Shown here: positions 25,060 through 34,211 of the stretch, in pieces | Position numbering within the stretch: position 1 is the first letter of the stretch | Layout: the number at the start of each line of letters is the position of its first letter | Program-made: the position numbers and the translations under genes | Source of the DNA: Eggerthella sp. | Lineage (GTDB): Bacteria; Actinomycetota; Coriobacteriia; Coriobacteriales; Eggerthellaceae | NCBI GenBank assembly: GCA_030540085.1 | Contig: JAUNWY010000003.1 | Span: forward strand, 1-64,000 | Direction: 5' to 3' | DNA length: 64,000 nt | The notes under the pieces: generated by a model | What the model was told of the DNA's origin: nothing | The model's database searches: none | Seen by the model: the letters and a program-made list of their open reading frames with translations, nothing else

Positions 25060-26208
25060 TTAAAGGGGTATACGGCTTTCAGCGCGCCCTGCGATGTAGA
25101 CCATTGCTTCATGCATTCCGCTTGTTGCCTCGATTCGCCCATCACGGGTGATAAGCACGGCTTCGAGGTTGGGGTGACCTTCTGCGTAGTTTTTCGCCCA
25201 ATAGCTACCCATAAGCAAAAGGGCCGTCGAAAAGCCATCGCCGTCTATCGACTGCTTCGCTATCACCGTTGCGCTTGCGAGGTCGCTGTCCGAGGGGTAC
25301 CCGGTGCGTGGGTCGACAATATGATGATGGACGTTTCCGTATTCATCGGTAAAGCAGCGCTCATAGATGCTACTGGTAACTATGGAGCAGTCGTTCAGCT
25401 CAAGAATGCAGGCGGGCTCTTCGCTGGGCAGCGTGTAGTTTCTGAGCGCTCGAAGGTCGGTCCCGTGGGGGCTGTGCGCTAGGACGGCGGCGCGCTCTTC
25501 TGCGGCTTTTCTTTGCGAAGCATGTTTCGGAGATCGGATGCCAACGCGCCAGTGCCGCTGCGGCGTCTCGGCCAAGAAGGGGCGCCCTTTTACCACGATA
25601 TTTCCTCCAAGGTTGATAAGGGCATCGTGGACGTTGCGGTCTTCCAGGAACTTGCTAACCTGATCGGCGATGTATCCTTTTGCGATGCCTCCCAGGGAAA
25701 CCTTGCTTTCTGGGGTAGGGAGCTGGGCGTGGTCCTCCATTATGCGGGGGTGCCCGATTTTTGCAATTTCAAGGGCGTGTGCTATTTCTGCTGGCTTGGG
25801 AACTTGGGCTTTGCGGAAGTTCCAGAGTTCTGCGGCGGGAGCCATGGAAACATCGAACAGTCCTGCGGTTTCCTCGCGGTAGTGCCTGGAAAGCTGCAGA
25901 ATCTTTGCGGTTTCGGAATCGATGGGCACGGATTCCCCCTGTGCGTGGTTCAAGCGCCAGATATCACTTCCTTCTCGGGTATGACTCCAAAGCTTTTCGT
26001 AGCGGTAGCAGAGACCCACCGCATCATTGAGAGCCTTTTCCAGCAATTGCCCTGATGAGGGCTGCGTTCCATCGGTTTCGACCACTGCCTTTATGCAGCA
26101 GTTTGTGTTGAAGGCGAAGAAGCTTCTGCTCCTTATTTCAAGCTCGGCATTTTCGTTCGCGTCTGTTTTGAGGAGGCTTGTTTCCAGCTGAGCGTTTCTT
26201 GCGTTCAC
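25060..26208 (-). CDS. apbE: FAD:protein FMN transferase (ApbE family)
   Basis: 382 residues from the GTG at 26208 (AAGAAGGA just upstream); a TTG at 26289 would add 27 residues. ApbE transfers FMN from FAD to a Ser/Thr of target proteins such as Rnf/Nqr subunits or flavin-based extracellular reductases. Motifs: SLGGIAKGYIAD, NLGGNIVVKG, HHHIVDPRTGYPSD and DGFSTALLLMG, the last two forming the Mg/FAD site. Most ApbE proteins are exported lipoproteins; no lipobox or signal peptide is seen with either start, so this one appears cytoplasmic. It is divergent from the surface protein gene at 26377. A short inverted repeat TTACC-TAT-GGTAA lies at about 26298-26310 between them. Confidence 0.88.
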   Translation of the reverse strand: MNARNAQLETSLLKTDANENAELEIRSRSFFAFNTNCCIKAVVETDGTQPSSGQLLEKALNDAVGLCYRYEKLWSHTREGSDIWRLNHAQGESVPIDSETAKILQLSRHYREETAGLFDVSMAPAAELWNFRKAQVPKPAEIAHALEIAKIGHPRIMEDHAQLPTPESKVSLGGIAKGYIADQVSKFLEDRNVHDALINLGGNIVVKGRPFLAETPQRHWRVGIRSPKHASQRKAAEERAAVLAHSPHGTDLRALRNYTLPSEEPACILELNDCSIVTSSIYERCFTDEYGNVHHHIVDPRTGYPSDSDLASATVIAKQSIDGDGFSTALLLMGSYWAKNYAEGHPNLEAVLITRDGRIEATSGMHEAMVYIAGRAESRIPL

Positions 26209-26376
26209 AGGTCCTTCTTTGCGATAGGGCGGGGAGACGCTGCGGCCTGCAGATGGCCGAAAGACGTATCCCCGAGAATTTGTCTGCAACTAAATTGTTA
26301 CCTATGGTAAACTCCCGCATGTAAATTAGCCACGTTTAACTCTAAATGTGCAGAAATAACTTCGGAAAGGGAGAAC

Positions 26377-29088
26377 ATGAAAGATTCTCAGTCACTTCGT
26401 ACACCCGCGGCCTCTGCGGCGAAGGTTGGCATGGCGGCTGCCTTGGCTGCTGGCATGGCCATAGCTACTCCGACTACCGCATTTGCGACAGGGGAAAACC
26501 AGGACGTGAGTGCCGTCTCTGAAGACGCGAGCGATAGCTACTACTACATTGGCGATAGTTCCTATGGGCTGAGCACCTATCTTTCTGAAGCCGTTGCCCA
26601 AGGGTGCACGAAAATTCATGTGGGAACCAGCTTTACCGACAAGGGCACGGTAACCATTCCGTCGTCTATCACTGAGCTTTCGGGATATTCCGAAGGTTGG
26701 TTTAGCTCCGGTCCGAAAACGGTCGATTTCGGCTATTCCTACAAGATGACGGTTGTGTTCCCTTCCGGTTCGGATATCGCGGTCGATCGCATCAATTTCT
26801 ACAAGCGCAATAGCTCAGATGCCGAAGGCGCCTATGTTGAAGTGCAGAAAGGCGCTGTGGTTCATTTCTCGAATTGCTCGTTTTCCAATACGCCCGTTGT
26901 GAACGGCACGGCGGTGTTCGAGAACTGCACCTTTGCGACGGGGCAGATTGAAAACAATGGTTCTGTAACGTACACCGGCAGCACGAAAGAACCCGAAAAT
27001 ATTGGCAAGCCTGCTGAAGCCTACCAAGGTCTTGCATTCAGCTTCACGTCGGGCAAGGAATTCTCTTCTGCCGTTCAGGGCAGCCAGGTCAGCCAAACGC
27101 TGCCCTTTGAGTTGAAAGGAACGAAAGCTGTCGACGCCAAGGTTGCCGCCAAGGTTCTTAGTCAGGATGGCGCAGAGGTTGAGGGCTTGAACGCTTCTGT
27201 TTCGGACGGGAAAGTCTCTCTGACCGGAACGGCGCCTGCCGCTGGTTCGTATTCCGTTTCGGTTTCCGCCTCTGCAGCCAAGGAGGACGGATCGGCAGAT
27301 TCGGCAAGTGAAACGTTGAGCTTTGTGGTGCAGGAGCAGATTCAGGTTAGGCTTTCGGGCGATCTGCAGTGCTTCGTTGTGAACGGAACATCTGCCCAGA
27401 GTAGTGAATACGAGGTGATGGCGACCTCGACAGGTGGCGGCGGATCGTCGAGCGCGAGCCAGTCGAATTGCCTGAAGCCCGAGGTCAAAGAGGGAACCGG
27501 CGAATGGGAGGACTGGAACACCTTTGCAACCAGGAATTCTGATGCTGAAATCAGCTTTTCCATCAGCCCTGAAGGAAGCGGCATGGAGGTAAGCCCTGTT
27601 GCCTACGATACCGTCTACGTTACGGGAACGCCGCAGACTCCAGGCACCTACCATATAACGGCAACGGTAACCTCTGGTGCGCGCAGCCAGCAAAGCAGTC
27701 CGGTGGAAATGCGCATCTACGCGGACGACCAAACCCTCCAGCAACGGATGGATGCCCTTTCTGAAGGAACCAGCTCGTGGGATATGGAGCCCTATGAGAT
27801 TTCCGAGACGGGAAATGCGGTTGTGCCCGCTGGCCTGCACGACATTTACGGCTCGCACGAATCGGGCGTGTACGGCATTATCGGCAAGGGTGAAAACGGC
27901 AATTTCGGCACTGAAACACTCACTATTCCCGCAGGGGCGGATGTCACCCTTCACAACATGAAGATCTATTCGAGCGTGAAGATCGTTGTGGAAAAGGGTG
28001 GCAAGCTGACCCTCGATGATTCGGTTGCCTATGGCGCCGTGGAGGTAAACGGAGGTACTTTGAGTGCCCGAAACAGCTCTTCGTTCGTTAATCAGATCAC
28101 GCTGAATGACGGGTCTGCCCTCGAAAATGCCGAAATCAGATCCCACGCTAACTACCTTACCGACGGAAATTACAAAGTCGAAGCGCCGATGGCTCCCGTG
28201 CAGACAAATGGCACGGTGACGGTCAAGGGCACGTGCTCCATTGAAGGTGAAGGCATCGTGTCTAGCAAAGACGCCCAAACTGGCCTGATCGTTAATGGGG
28301 GCAAGTTGGTTATCGACCAAGGTGCCACGTTGAAAGCGACTGGCGGCAGCGTTGACCTTGACAATGGAAACGGCGGTGCGGGCATCGTGCTTAACGGCGG
28401 CTCTATTATTGGCGATGGTCAGCTTGAGGCTCAGGGCGGCTCTGTTGGCATGGGCGGAGGAAACGGCGGCGCAGGTATCGCCGGCGAAGGCGTAGTTGCG
28501 GTTTCCGTGCTGAAGGCAACGGGTGGAAATACGGTTGGCGAAAACGATGCGGCTATGGGCGCCCCGGGCAATGCGGGTAACGGCATCGACTCGAAGGTTT
28601 TGGTTTCGAAGGCTACTCAGGTTGAATCGAAGGGCGGAACGGGCGTGAACCCGGGAAGCAGCGAATACAGCGTTTACGAAGAGAATGCTGGCGGCGGATC
28701 GGGTTCCGATGGCGATAAGGGGTCTGGTTCCGATAACGGTTCTGGCAATGGATCGGGTAGCGGGTCTGACTCCGGTTCTGGCAACGGAACGGGTTCAAAT
28801 GGCGGCTCTAACAACGGTTCCGATTCTGGTTCTGGTTCCAGCGGCGGTTCGAATGGTGGCTCCGATTCCGACAACGGTTCTGGTGAAAACGGCAGCGATA
28901 CTGCTAGCGGTTCCGGCAACGGCTCCAATGCAAGCAGTGAAGGCGAAAAGGCCAGCGGCAATGAAAACCCTTCGCAAACCGCCAATCTCCCCGCAACGGG
29001 CGACACGGCTCCCCTTGGGGCGGCTGCTGCACTTGCGGTAGTGGCGGCAAGTGGTGTGGCAGTTGCGCGCAGGAAGCTCGATAGGTAG
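26377..29088 (+). CDS. LPxTG-type wall-anchored surface protein with a beta-helix-like body
   Basis: 903 residues, AGGGAG RBS. The signal peptide covers about residues 1-38 (hydrophobic, ending AFA). The middle contains many short repeats typical of parallel beta-helix or pectate-lyase-like folds (VNGGTL, VNGGKLVIDQGATL, LNGGSIIGDGQL, GGNGGAGI). Two Ig-like or Big-type segments seem to lie around 230-330 and 330-450. From about 770 to 865 it is almost entirely Gly, Ser, Asn and Asp, a wall-spanning region. The C-terminus has LPATGD at 871-876, a hydrophobic helix and RRKLDR, a sortase sorting signal. A cell-surface role such as adhesion is inferred; no enzymatic motif is seen. No sortase gene is in the window. 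Confidence 0.9.
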   Translation: MKDSQSLRTPAASAAKVGMAAALAAGMAIATPTTAFATGENQDVSAVSEDASDSYYYIGDSSYGLSTYLSEAVAQGCTKIHVGTSFTDKGTVTIPSSITELSGYSEGWFSSGPKTVDFGYSYKMTVVFPSGSDIAVDRINFYKRNSSDAEGAYVEVQKGAVVHFSNCSFSNTPVVNGTAVFENCTFATGQIENNGSVTYTGSTKEPENIGKPAEAYQGLAFSFTSGKEFSSAVQGSQVSQTLPFELKGTKAVDAKVAAKVLSQDGAEVEGLNASVSDGKVSLTGTAPAAGSYSVSVSASAAKEDGSADSASETLSFVVQEQIQVRLSGDLQCFVVNGTSAQSSEYEVMATSTGGGGSSSASQSNCLKPEVKEGTGEWEDWNTFATRNSDAEISFSISPEGSGMEVSPVAYDTVYVTGTPQTPGTYHITATVTSGARSQQSSPVEMRIYADDQTLQQRMDALSEGTSSWDMEPYEISETGNAVVPAGLHDIYGSHESGVYGIIGKGENGNFGTETLTIPAGADVTLHNMKIYSSVKIVVEKGGKLTLDDSVAYGAVEVNGGTLSARNSSSFVNQITLNDGSALENAEIRSHANYLTDGNYKVEAPMAPVQTNGTVTVKGTCSIEGEGIVSSKDAQTGLIVNGGKLVIDQGATLKATGGSVDLDNGNGGAGIVLNGGSIIGDGQLEAQGGSVGMGGGNGGAGIAGEGVVAVSVLKATGGNTVGENDAAMGAPGNAGNGIDSKVLVSKATQVESKGGTGVNPGSSEYSVYEENAGGGSGSDGDKGSGSDNGSGNGSGSGSDSGSGNGTGSNGGSNNGSDSGSGSSGGSNGGSDSDNGSGENGSDTASGSGNGSNASSEGEKASGNENPSQTANLPATGDTAPLGAAAALAVVAASGVAVARRKLDR

Positions 29089-29124
29089 GCGCAGGAATCA
29101 TCTCCTCGCTCAATATGGCTGACA

Positions 29125-29150
29125 GGGAAGGCGCCAAAGTGCGCCTTCCC
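29125..29150 (+). terminator. Hairpin after the surface protein gene
   Basis: GGGAAGGCGC pairs perfectly with GCGCCTTCCC across a CAAAGT loop; no T-run follows, so termination strength is uncertain. Confidence 0.5.
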
Positions 29151-29272
29151 TCAGGTGCGCCCTGCCGCGTTTCCCCCGTCGAAAGTAGCCGCTTCGTTTC
29201 GGGTAGCACGTCGTCCAGCGGAGCGTGCTATCCTTTCCTGCGATAAAAAAGTTTCCGTGAAAGGTGGTTTTC

Positions 29273-30685
29273 TTGGAACGCAAGAACGCATGGGAGGGCT
29301 ACAGCGCCGACCAGCTCGAAGAGCTCGACGGTCTGGCTTCCCGCTATATCGACTACATCTCTAACAACAAAACTGAGCGCCGTTGCTTTGCGGCCGCTGT
29401 TAAGCAGGCAGAAGCTGCGGGCTATGAATCGCTTGAGAATGTGGTTCGCGAGGGCCGCACGCTCGAAGCGGGCAGCAAGGTATGGGCTGGCGTGCATGGA
29501 AAGTCGCTCATTTTGGCTCATATCGGCACCGAGCCGCTTGAAGCGGGCCTGAACATCCTGGGCGCTCACATCGACAGCCCCCGTCTGGACTTGAAGCAGA
29601 ATCCGGTATACGAAAACAACGGGTTCGCCTTCCTCGACACTCACTACTATGGTGGCATCAAGCACTACCAGTGGGTAACGCTGCCCTTGGCGCTGCATGG
29701 CGTGGTGGCCAAGACCGACGGCACCGTGGTTGACGTGAATGTGGGCGACGACGCCGGCGATCCCGTATTTTGCGTAACCGATCTTCTGCCCCATTTGGGC
29801 AACCAGCAGATGGCCAAGAAGGGCAGCGAAGTAGTCGAAGGCGAAAACCTCGATGTGCTTATCGGCAATCGTCCCCTGGTGGTCGAGCCTGCCGACGACG
29901 CCTCCGACGAGGAGAAAGCCGCCGCGAAGGAGCCGGTAAAGGCTTTCGCCCTTAAACTGTTGGAAGAAAAGTACGGCATTACGGAAGAAGACTTCCTTTC
30001 CGCTGAAATCGAGGTAGTGCCTGCAGGTCGCGCCCGCGAATTGGGCTTCGACCGCAGCATGGTTATCGGCTACGGCCAGGACGACCGTGTGTGCGCCTAC
30101 ACTTCGCTCGAGGCTCAGCTGGCAATCGAAACGCCGAAGAAGACCGCCGTTACGGTGTTGGTTGACAAGGAAGAAATCGGCAGCGTCGGCGCGACGGGCA
30201 TGGGCTCTCTTTTCTTCGAGAACACCATCGCAGAAATTGCCGCACTTACCGGCTTGGAAAGCCCCTTGGCGCTGCGCCGCATTTTGGCCGCATCGCGCAT
30301 GCTTTCCTCCGACGTGTCCGCTGGCTTTGATCCTGCGTATGCTTCGGTATTCGAAACGAAGAACGCTGCATATCTTGGCAAGGGCCTGGTGTTCAACAAG
30401 TACACGGGAGCGCGCGGAAAAAGCGGCTCCAACGATGCACGTGCCGAATACGTGGCGTATGTACGCCGCGTGATGGACGACGCCGAGGTTTCCTTCCAAA
30501 CTGCCGAGCTTGGTAAGGTCGATGCGGGCGGCGGCGGCACTATTGCCTACATTCCCGCAAAGTACGGCATGGACGTCATCGATTCCGGCGTTGCCGTGCT
30601 TTCGATGCATGCTCCGTGGGAAGTTACCTCCAAGGCCGACATCTTCGAGGCGTATCGCGGATACCGAGCCTTCCTCGAGGCATAG
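29273..30685 (+). CDS. M18-family aminopeptidase
   Basis: 470 residues. The TTG at 29273 is preferred because AAAGGTGG lies just upstream; a GTG at 29264 is the alternative. M18 enzymes are cytosolic dizinc aminopeptidases that trim acidic or hydrophobic N-terminal residues. Motifs: GAHIDSPRLDLK (first zinc ligand and neighbouring Asp), DKEEIGS with the catalytic Glu pair, GFDPAYA and the final SMHAPWEVTS with the last zinc His. The length fits the family (430-480). A 17-bp hairpin terminator at 30845 follows, though not immediately. Confidence 0.93.
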   Translation: MERKNAWEGYSADQLEELDGLASRYIDYISNNKTERRCFAAAVKQAEAAGYESLENVVREGRTLEAGSKVWAGVHGKSLILAHIGTEPLEAGLNILGAHIDSPRLDLKQNPVYENNGFAFLDTHYYGGIKHYQWVTLPLALHGVVAKTDGTVVDVNVGDDAGDPVFCVTDLLPHLGNQQMAKKGSEVVEGENLDVLIGNRPLVVEPADDASDEEKAAAKEPVKAFALKLLEEKYGITEEDFLSAEIEVVPAGRARELGFDRSMVIGYGQDDRVCAYTSLEAQLAIETPKKTAVTVLVDKEEIGSVGATGMGSLFFENTIAEIAALTGLESPLALRRILAASRMLSSDVSAGFDPAYASVFETKNAAYLGKGLVFNKYTGARGKSGSNDARAEYVAYVRRVMDDAEVSFQTAELGKVDAGGGGTIAYIPAKYGMDVIDSGVAVLSMHAPWEVTSKADIFEAYRGYRAFLEA

Positions 30686-30844
30686 AGCGGAAATGGAAAC
30701 ATTCTCTTGCAAGGCGCTCTGGCACTGAATTACGGGTGTTTCCGACACTGAAGCGCGAGATTCCAAGGGGCTGAGTTTTCAACCATCTGAAGCGCTTGAA
30801 AGCGAGCCGTAAAACCTTAGATTTTCAGCATTTACGTGTGCACC

Positions 30845-30890
30845 AAGTGACAAAAAGGAGCCTCGCTCCTTTTTGTCACTTTTTTGTCGC
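30845..30890 (+). terminator. Strong 17-bp terminator hairpin
   Basis: AAGTGACAAAAAGGAGC and its exact complement flank a CTC loop and are followed by a T-run. A TATAAT at 30900-30905 just downstream is the likely -10 of guaB, so the terminator insulates guaB. The 310-base gap holds nothing else recognised. Confidence 0.85.
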
Positions 30891-30995
30891 GCACGTGTCT
30901 ATAATGAATTAACCTCGCGGAAACCCTCCGGGTACGAAAGGGAACCGGCAAGGAGCGGGGGATCGGAAAATGAGACTCAATTCAAGGAGCGCTAC

Positions 30996-32513
30996 ATGGC
31001 ACATTATTTCGACGAACCCTCTCGTACTTTTAATGAGTACCTGCTTGTACCGGGTTACTCTTCTTCGGAGTGCATCCCCGAAAAGGTTGACCTTTCCACT
31101 CCGCTTGTACGATACAAGAAGGGTGAAGAGCCTGCTCTGAAGCTTTCTATCCCCATGGTTTCCGCAATCATGCAGGCTGTTTCCGACGACGGTATGGCTG
31201 TAGCTTTGGCTCAGCAGGGCGGCGTTTCTTTCATCTACGGTTCCCAGTCCATCGAAGACCAGGCTGCAATGGTTCGCCGCGTAAAGGACCATAAGGCCGG
31301 TTTCGTGCGTAGCGATTCCAACCTTACTCCCAACGCAACGCTTCGCGATGTTGTTGCGCTGAAGGAAAAGAGCGGCCATACCACCATGCCCGTTACCGAA
31401 AACGGTCAGGGTCAGGGCAAGCTGCTGGGCATTGTTACCGGCCGCGACTATCGTCTTTCCCGCATGGATCTCGATACGCCCGTATCCGAGTTCATGACCC
31501 CGCGCGAAAAGCTCATCGTGGGTACCGCAAGCACCACGCTGAAGGAAGCCAACGACATTATTTGGGACAACAAGCTGAACTCGCTGCCCATCGTTGACGA
31601 CAACGACAACCTTATGTACATGGTATTCCGTAAGGACTATGAACAGCACAAGTCCAATCCGCACGAGCTGCTTGACGCCCACAAGCGCTACATCGTGGGT
31701 GCCGGCATCAACACGCGCGATTACGCAGAGCGCGTACCTGCTCTGATCGAGGCTGGCGCAGACGTTCTGTGCATCGACTCCTCCGAAGGCTTCTCCGAGT
31801 GGCAGTCCCGCACCATCGCATGGATTCGCGCTCATTACGGCGACTCCGTAAAGGTTGGTGCCGGTAACGTGGTAGACACCGAAGGCTTCCGCTTCCTGGC
31901 TGAGGCTGGCGCTGACTTCATCAAGGTTGGCATCGGCGGCGGTTCCATCTGCATTACGCGTGAAACCAAGGGCATCGGCCGTGGCCAGGCAACCGCACTT
32001 ATCGAGGTTGCAAAGGCTCGTGACGAATACTTCCGCGAAACGGGCGTATACGTTCCCGTTTGCTCCGATGGCGGTACGGTATACGACCATCACATCACCT
32101 TGGCACTTGCCATGGGCGCTGACTTCATCATGTTGGGTCGCTACTTCGCTCGTTTCGACGAGGCTCCCAACAACAAGGTTGTGGTAAACGGCCAGCACAT
32201 GAAGGAATACTGGGGCGAAGGTTCCAGCCGTGCACGCAACTGGCAGCGCTACGACCTGGGCGGCAACAAGAAGGGCATGACCTTCGAAGAGGGCGTAGAT
32301 TCCTACGTTCCCTACGCTGGCCCCTTGAAGGACAACGTGGATCTTACGCTTTCCAAGGTTCGTTCCACCATGTGCAACTGCGGCGCGCTCACCATTCCCG
32401 AGCTGCAGGACAAGGCAAAGCTTACGGTTATCAGCTCCACTTCCATCGTTGAGGGCGGCGCACACGACGTTCTGCTGAAGGACAAGACTCCTTTCGTTAG
32501 CAACACGCGCTAG
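30996..32513 (+). CDS. guaB: Inosine-5'-monophosphate dehydrogenase
   Basis: 505 residues; CAAGGAG lies 6 bases before ATG 30996. It catalyses the NAD-dependent oxidation of IMP to XMP, the committed step to guanine nucleotides. The catalytic loop [10 protein letters not shown] holds Cys319; [11 protein letters not shown] and CSDGGTV form the phosphate- and IMP-binding parts; the CBS pair is at about 115-235 ([10 protein letters not shown] ... [13 protein letters not shown]). The loop reads [10 protein letters not shown] rather than the usual GPGSICTTR, a variant seen in a separate IMPDH subgroup. Codon use indicates high expression. No purine riboswitch is recognised in the leader. Confidence 0.95.
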   Translation: MAHYFDEPSRTFNEYLLVPGYSSSECIPEKVDLSTPLVRYKKGEEPALKLSIPMVSAIMQAVSDDGMAVALAQQGGVSFIYGSQSIEDQAAMVRRVKDHKAGFVRSDSNLTPNATLRDVVALKEKSGHTTMPVTENGQGQGKLLGIVTGRDYRLSRMDLDTPVSEFMTPREKLIVGTASTTLKEANDIIWDNKLNSLPIVDDNDNLMYMVFRKDYEQHKSNPHELLDAHKRYIVGAGINTRDYAERVPALIEAGADVLCIDSSEGFSEWQSRTIAWIRAHYGDSVKVGAGNVVDTEGFRFLAEAGADFIKVGIGGGSICITRETKGIGRGQATALIEVAKARDEYFRETGVYVPVCSDGGTVYDHHITLALAMGADFIMLGRYFARFDEAPNNKVVVNGQHMKEYWGEGSSRARNWQRYDLGGNKKGMTFEEGVDSYVPYAGPLKDNVDLTLSKVRSTMCNCGALTIPELQDKAKLTVISSTSIVEGGAHDVLLKDKTPFVSNTR

Positions 32514-32572
32514 AGTTTATACGGCGCCAACGAAAACGTTTCGTCTGGCTTACCATTTACGGCTCTTCATAA

Positions 32573-32613
32573 AATCTCCCCGTTTCGCCCTGTGCGAATC
32601 GGGGAGATTTTTT
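32573..32613 (+). terminator. Terminator of guaB
   Basis: ATCTCCCCG and CGGGGAGAT pair across a loop and are followed by TTTTTTAT. Confidence 0.9.
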
Positions 32614-32700
32614 ATATTTGAACTGGTATAACGGCGTTCACAGGTAAAACGTGTTCCAATCCGAGAAAGTGAACGATTAGGTCAAAACTGACGGGTACGT

Positions 32701-32706
32701 TAAACT
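32701..32706 (+). promoter_or_regulatory. -10 element giving a probable leaderless mRNA
   Basis: TAAACT lies 7 bases before ATG 32714, and no Shine-Dalgarno is present. Confidence 0.5.
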
Positions 32707-32713
32707 TCTTGCT

Positions 32714-33832
32714 ATGGCTACACGAGTACATAAAGCGCTTACCGCAGTCCCTGTTAGCTTGGCATTGGCTCTTTCTATGGCCCTGCCGGCAACTGGTGCT
32801 GTGCGTGAAGCACACGCAGACGAGCTTTCCGACGCCCAGGCAATGCTGTCCCAGGCTTCGGCTGAGCTTGATTCCCTTAATAAAGAATACGATGCCCTGC
32901 AGGCGCAGCTGAGTGGTCTTGATTCGCAAATCAGCGAAACCACCCAGAAGGTGCAGGATGCTCAGCAGAAGATGCTTGAGGGCCGCGAAACGCTTTCCGA
33001 CAGCATTCTTTCCCAGTACAAGGGGGATGGCTCCCTTTCGCTGGTGAATATCGTCCTTTCTTCGGAAGATATTTCAGAGTTCACGAAGAACCTGACGTAC
33101 TACTCTTCCATTCAGGAAGACCAGGCGGAGAAGGTTGCCGAACAGGAACAGCTGCGTGATACCTTTTCATCGGCTCTCAACGAGCTCGACACCCAGCGTG
33201 ACGAGCAGCAGAAGCTGATCGAAGAGGCTGAGCAAAAGAAGAGCCAGGCTGAAAAGGTGGTGTCTGACGCTTCCGCTAAGGTTTCTTCCATCAAGGAAGA
33301 GCAGGCTCAGGCCCAGCTGGCAGCCTTGCAAGCACAGGCAGCGGAAATGCAGAAGAAGGAAGAGGCCAAGCAGCAAGCTACCTCGAATGCATCGCAGCCC
33401 AATTCCAATTGGAACACCAACACCGACCGCAACCAGTCGGCCAATACCAATTCCAATTCTTCCAGCAACAATTCCTCGAATTCCAATTCTGGCAGTGTAA
33501 GCGCTGGCTGGAGGACGGGTGCTGCTTCCGCTTATGGTGGCAGCAGCGACGCAAGCACGCCCAACCCTGGCACCACGGCAACGGGCGCGGTATGCAATGA
33601 TTCTTCCATGGGCGTTGCTGTTCCCATGTCCTGGCCGAATTACCGCTCGTACCTTGGGCGCGCTGTCGAAATCAAATATGGTGGCAAGACAGTAATCGCT
33701 ACCGTCAACGACTGCGGTAACATGGGTGGCGGTTCGCGCGCGCTCGACCTGCAGCCGGGTGTCTTCAAGGCATTCGGATTCAGTACCTGCCAAGCCTGGG
33801 GCGTCCGCACCGTAAGCTACCGCTTCCTATAA
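32714..33832 (+). CDS. Secreted coiled-coil protein with a C-terminal double-psi beta-barrel (3D/RlpA-like) domain
   Basis: 372 residues. Signal peptide about 1-37 (ending AHA-DEL). Residues 40-225 are a long coiled coil rich in Gln, Glu and Lys, of the CwlO/PcsB N-terminal type that links hydrolases to the division or elongation machinery. A Ser/Asn linker leads to residues about 270-372, with GATGAVCNDSSMGVAVP-like and ATVNDCGNMGGGSRALDLQPGVF, the catalytic-Asp region of 3D/RlpA barrel domains, which are lytic transglycosylase-like. A wall-remodelling role is inferred. Translation is probably leaderless. Its stop codon abuts a family C palindrome. Confidence 0.85.
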   Translation: MATRVHKALTAVPVSLALALSMALPATGAVREAHADELSDAQAMLSQASAELDSLNKEYDALQAQLSGLDSQISETTQKVQDAQQKMLEGRETLSDSILSQYKGDGSLSLVNIVLSSEDISEFTKNLTYYSSIQEDQAEKVAEQEQLRDTFSSALNELDTQRDEQQKLIEEAEQKKSQAEKVVSDASAKVSSIKEEQAQAQLAALQAQAAEMQKKEEAKQQATSNASQPNSNWNTNTDRNQSANTNSNSSSNNSSNSNSGSVSAGWRTGAASAYGGSSDASTPNPGTTATGAVCNDSSMGVAVPMSWPNYRSYLGRAVEIKYGGKTVIATVNDCGNMGGGSRALDLQPGVFKAFGFSTCQAWGVRTVSYRFL

Positions 33833-33868
33833 GTGGGAATATAGGGACAGGTCCCATTTTCCCGCTTA
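33830..33868 (+). repeat. Family C REP-like palindrome, copy 2
   Basis: TAAGTGGGAA...TTCCCGCTTA encloses ATAGGGACAGGTCCCATT. It overlaps the stop codon of the preceding gene, as copy 1 does at 13175. Confidence 0.8.
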
Positions 33869-33886
33869 CGCCATAAAGCAAAAACA

Positions 33887-33926
33887 GGGCCTCGTTTGCG
33901 AATTCCGTCGCAGACGAGGCCCTTTT
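33887..33926 (+). terminator. Terminator downstream of the barrel-domain gene
   Basis: GGGCCTCGTTTGCG pairs with CGCAGACGAGGCCC and is followed by TTTTC. The hairpin closely resembles that at 13229, including GCCTYGYTTGCGAAT, and both follow a family C unit. Confidence 0.85.
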
Positions 33927-33929
33927 CGT

Positions 33930-33960
33930 TGGGAATATAGGGACAGGTACCAGATTCCCA
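33930..33960 (+). repeat. Family C REP-like palindrome, copy 3
   Basis: TGGGAAT...ATTCCCA with the interior ATAGGGACAGGTACCAG. Confidence 0.8.
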
Positions 33961-34027
33961 CTTGCGTCACGGCGGTTGATGTCGAGCCTTACGCGCATTT
34001 TTCATTGCAAAGGGGATTTGATCTGCA

Positions 34028-34063
34028 TAGCGGGAAACTGGTACCTGTCCCTATATTCCCGCA
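34028..34063 (-). repeat. Family C REP-like palindrome, copy 4 (inverted)
   Basis: TAGCGGGAAACTGGTACCTG...TTCCCGCA is the reverse complement of copy 3. Copies 3 and 4 face each other across 67 bases, as in BIME-type pairs of REP units. Confidence 0.8.
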
Positions 34064-34113
34064 ACCGCTTAGGGGAAATTGTGCGTGGAAACACAGGCGC
34101 AACGCCAACACGA

Positions 34114-34119
34114 TATAAT
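34114..34119 (+). promoter_or_regulatory. -10 box of leuS
   Basis: A consensus TATAAT lies 93 bases before the leuS start; no good -35 is seen. The leader lacks a T-box specifier and the GGTGGNACCGCG motif. Confidence 0.5.
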
Positions 34120-34211
34120 GCTAAACCGTATGTATATTCAGCGCTCGAAGGTTCGTCTGTTTGGGCCAACGGGCCCTGCGCGCATGAAGTATCGGAAAAG
34201 GATTTTGCCTC

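Noticed and set aside
30906-30995. Purine-type riboswitch in the guaB leader
   Set aside because: No purine riboswitch core or expression-platform hairpin could be recognised; only a strong terminator of the previous gene lies upstream.
34120-34211. T-box leader for leuS
   Set aside because: The 90-base leader lacks the conserved T-box sequence and an antiterminator-terminator pair.
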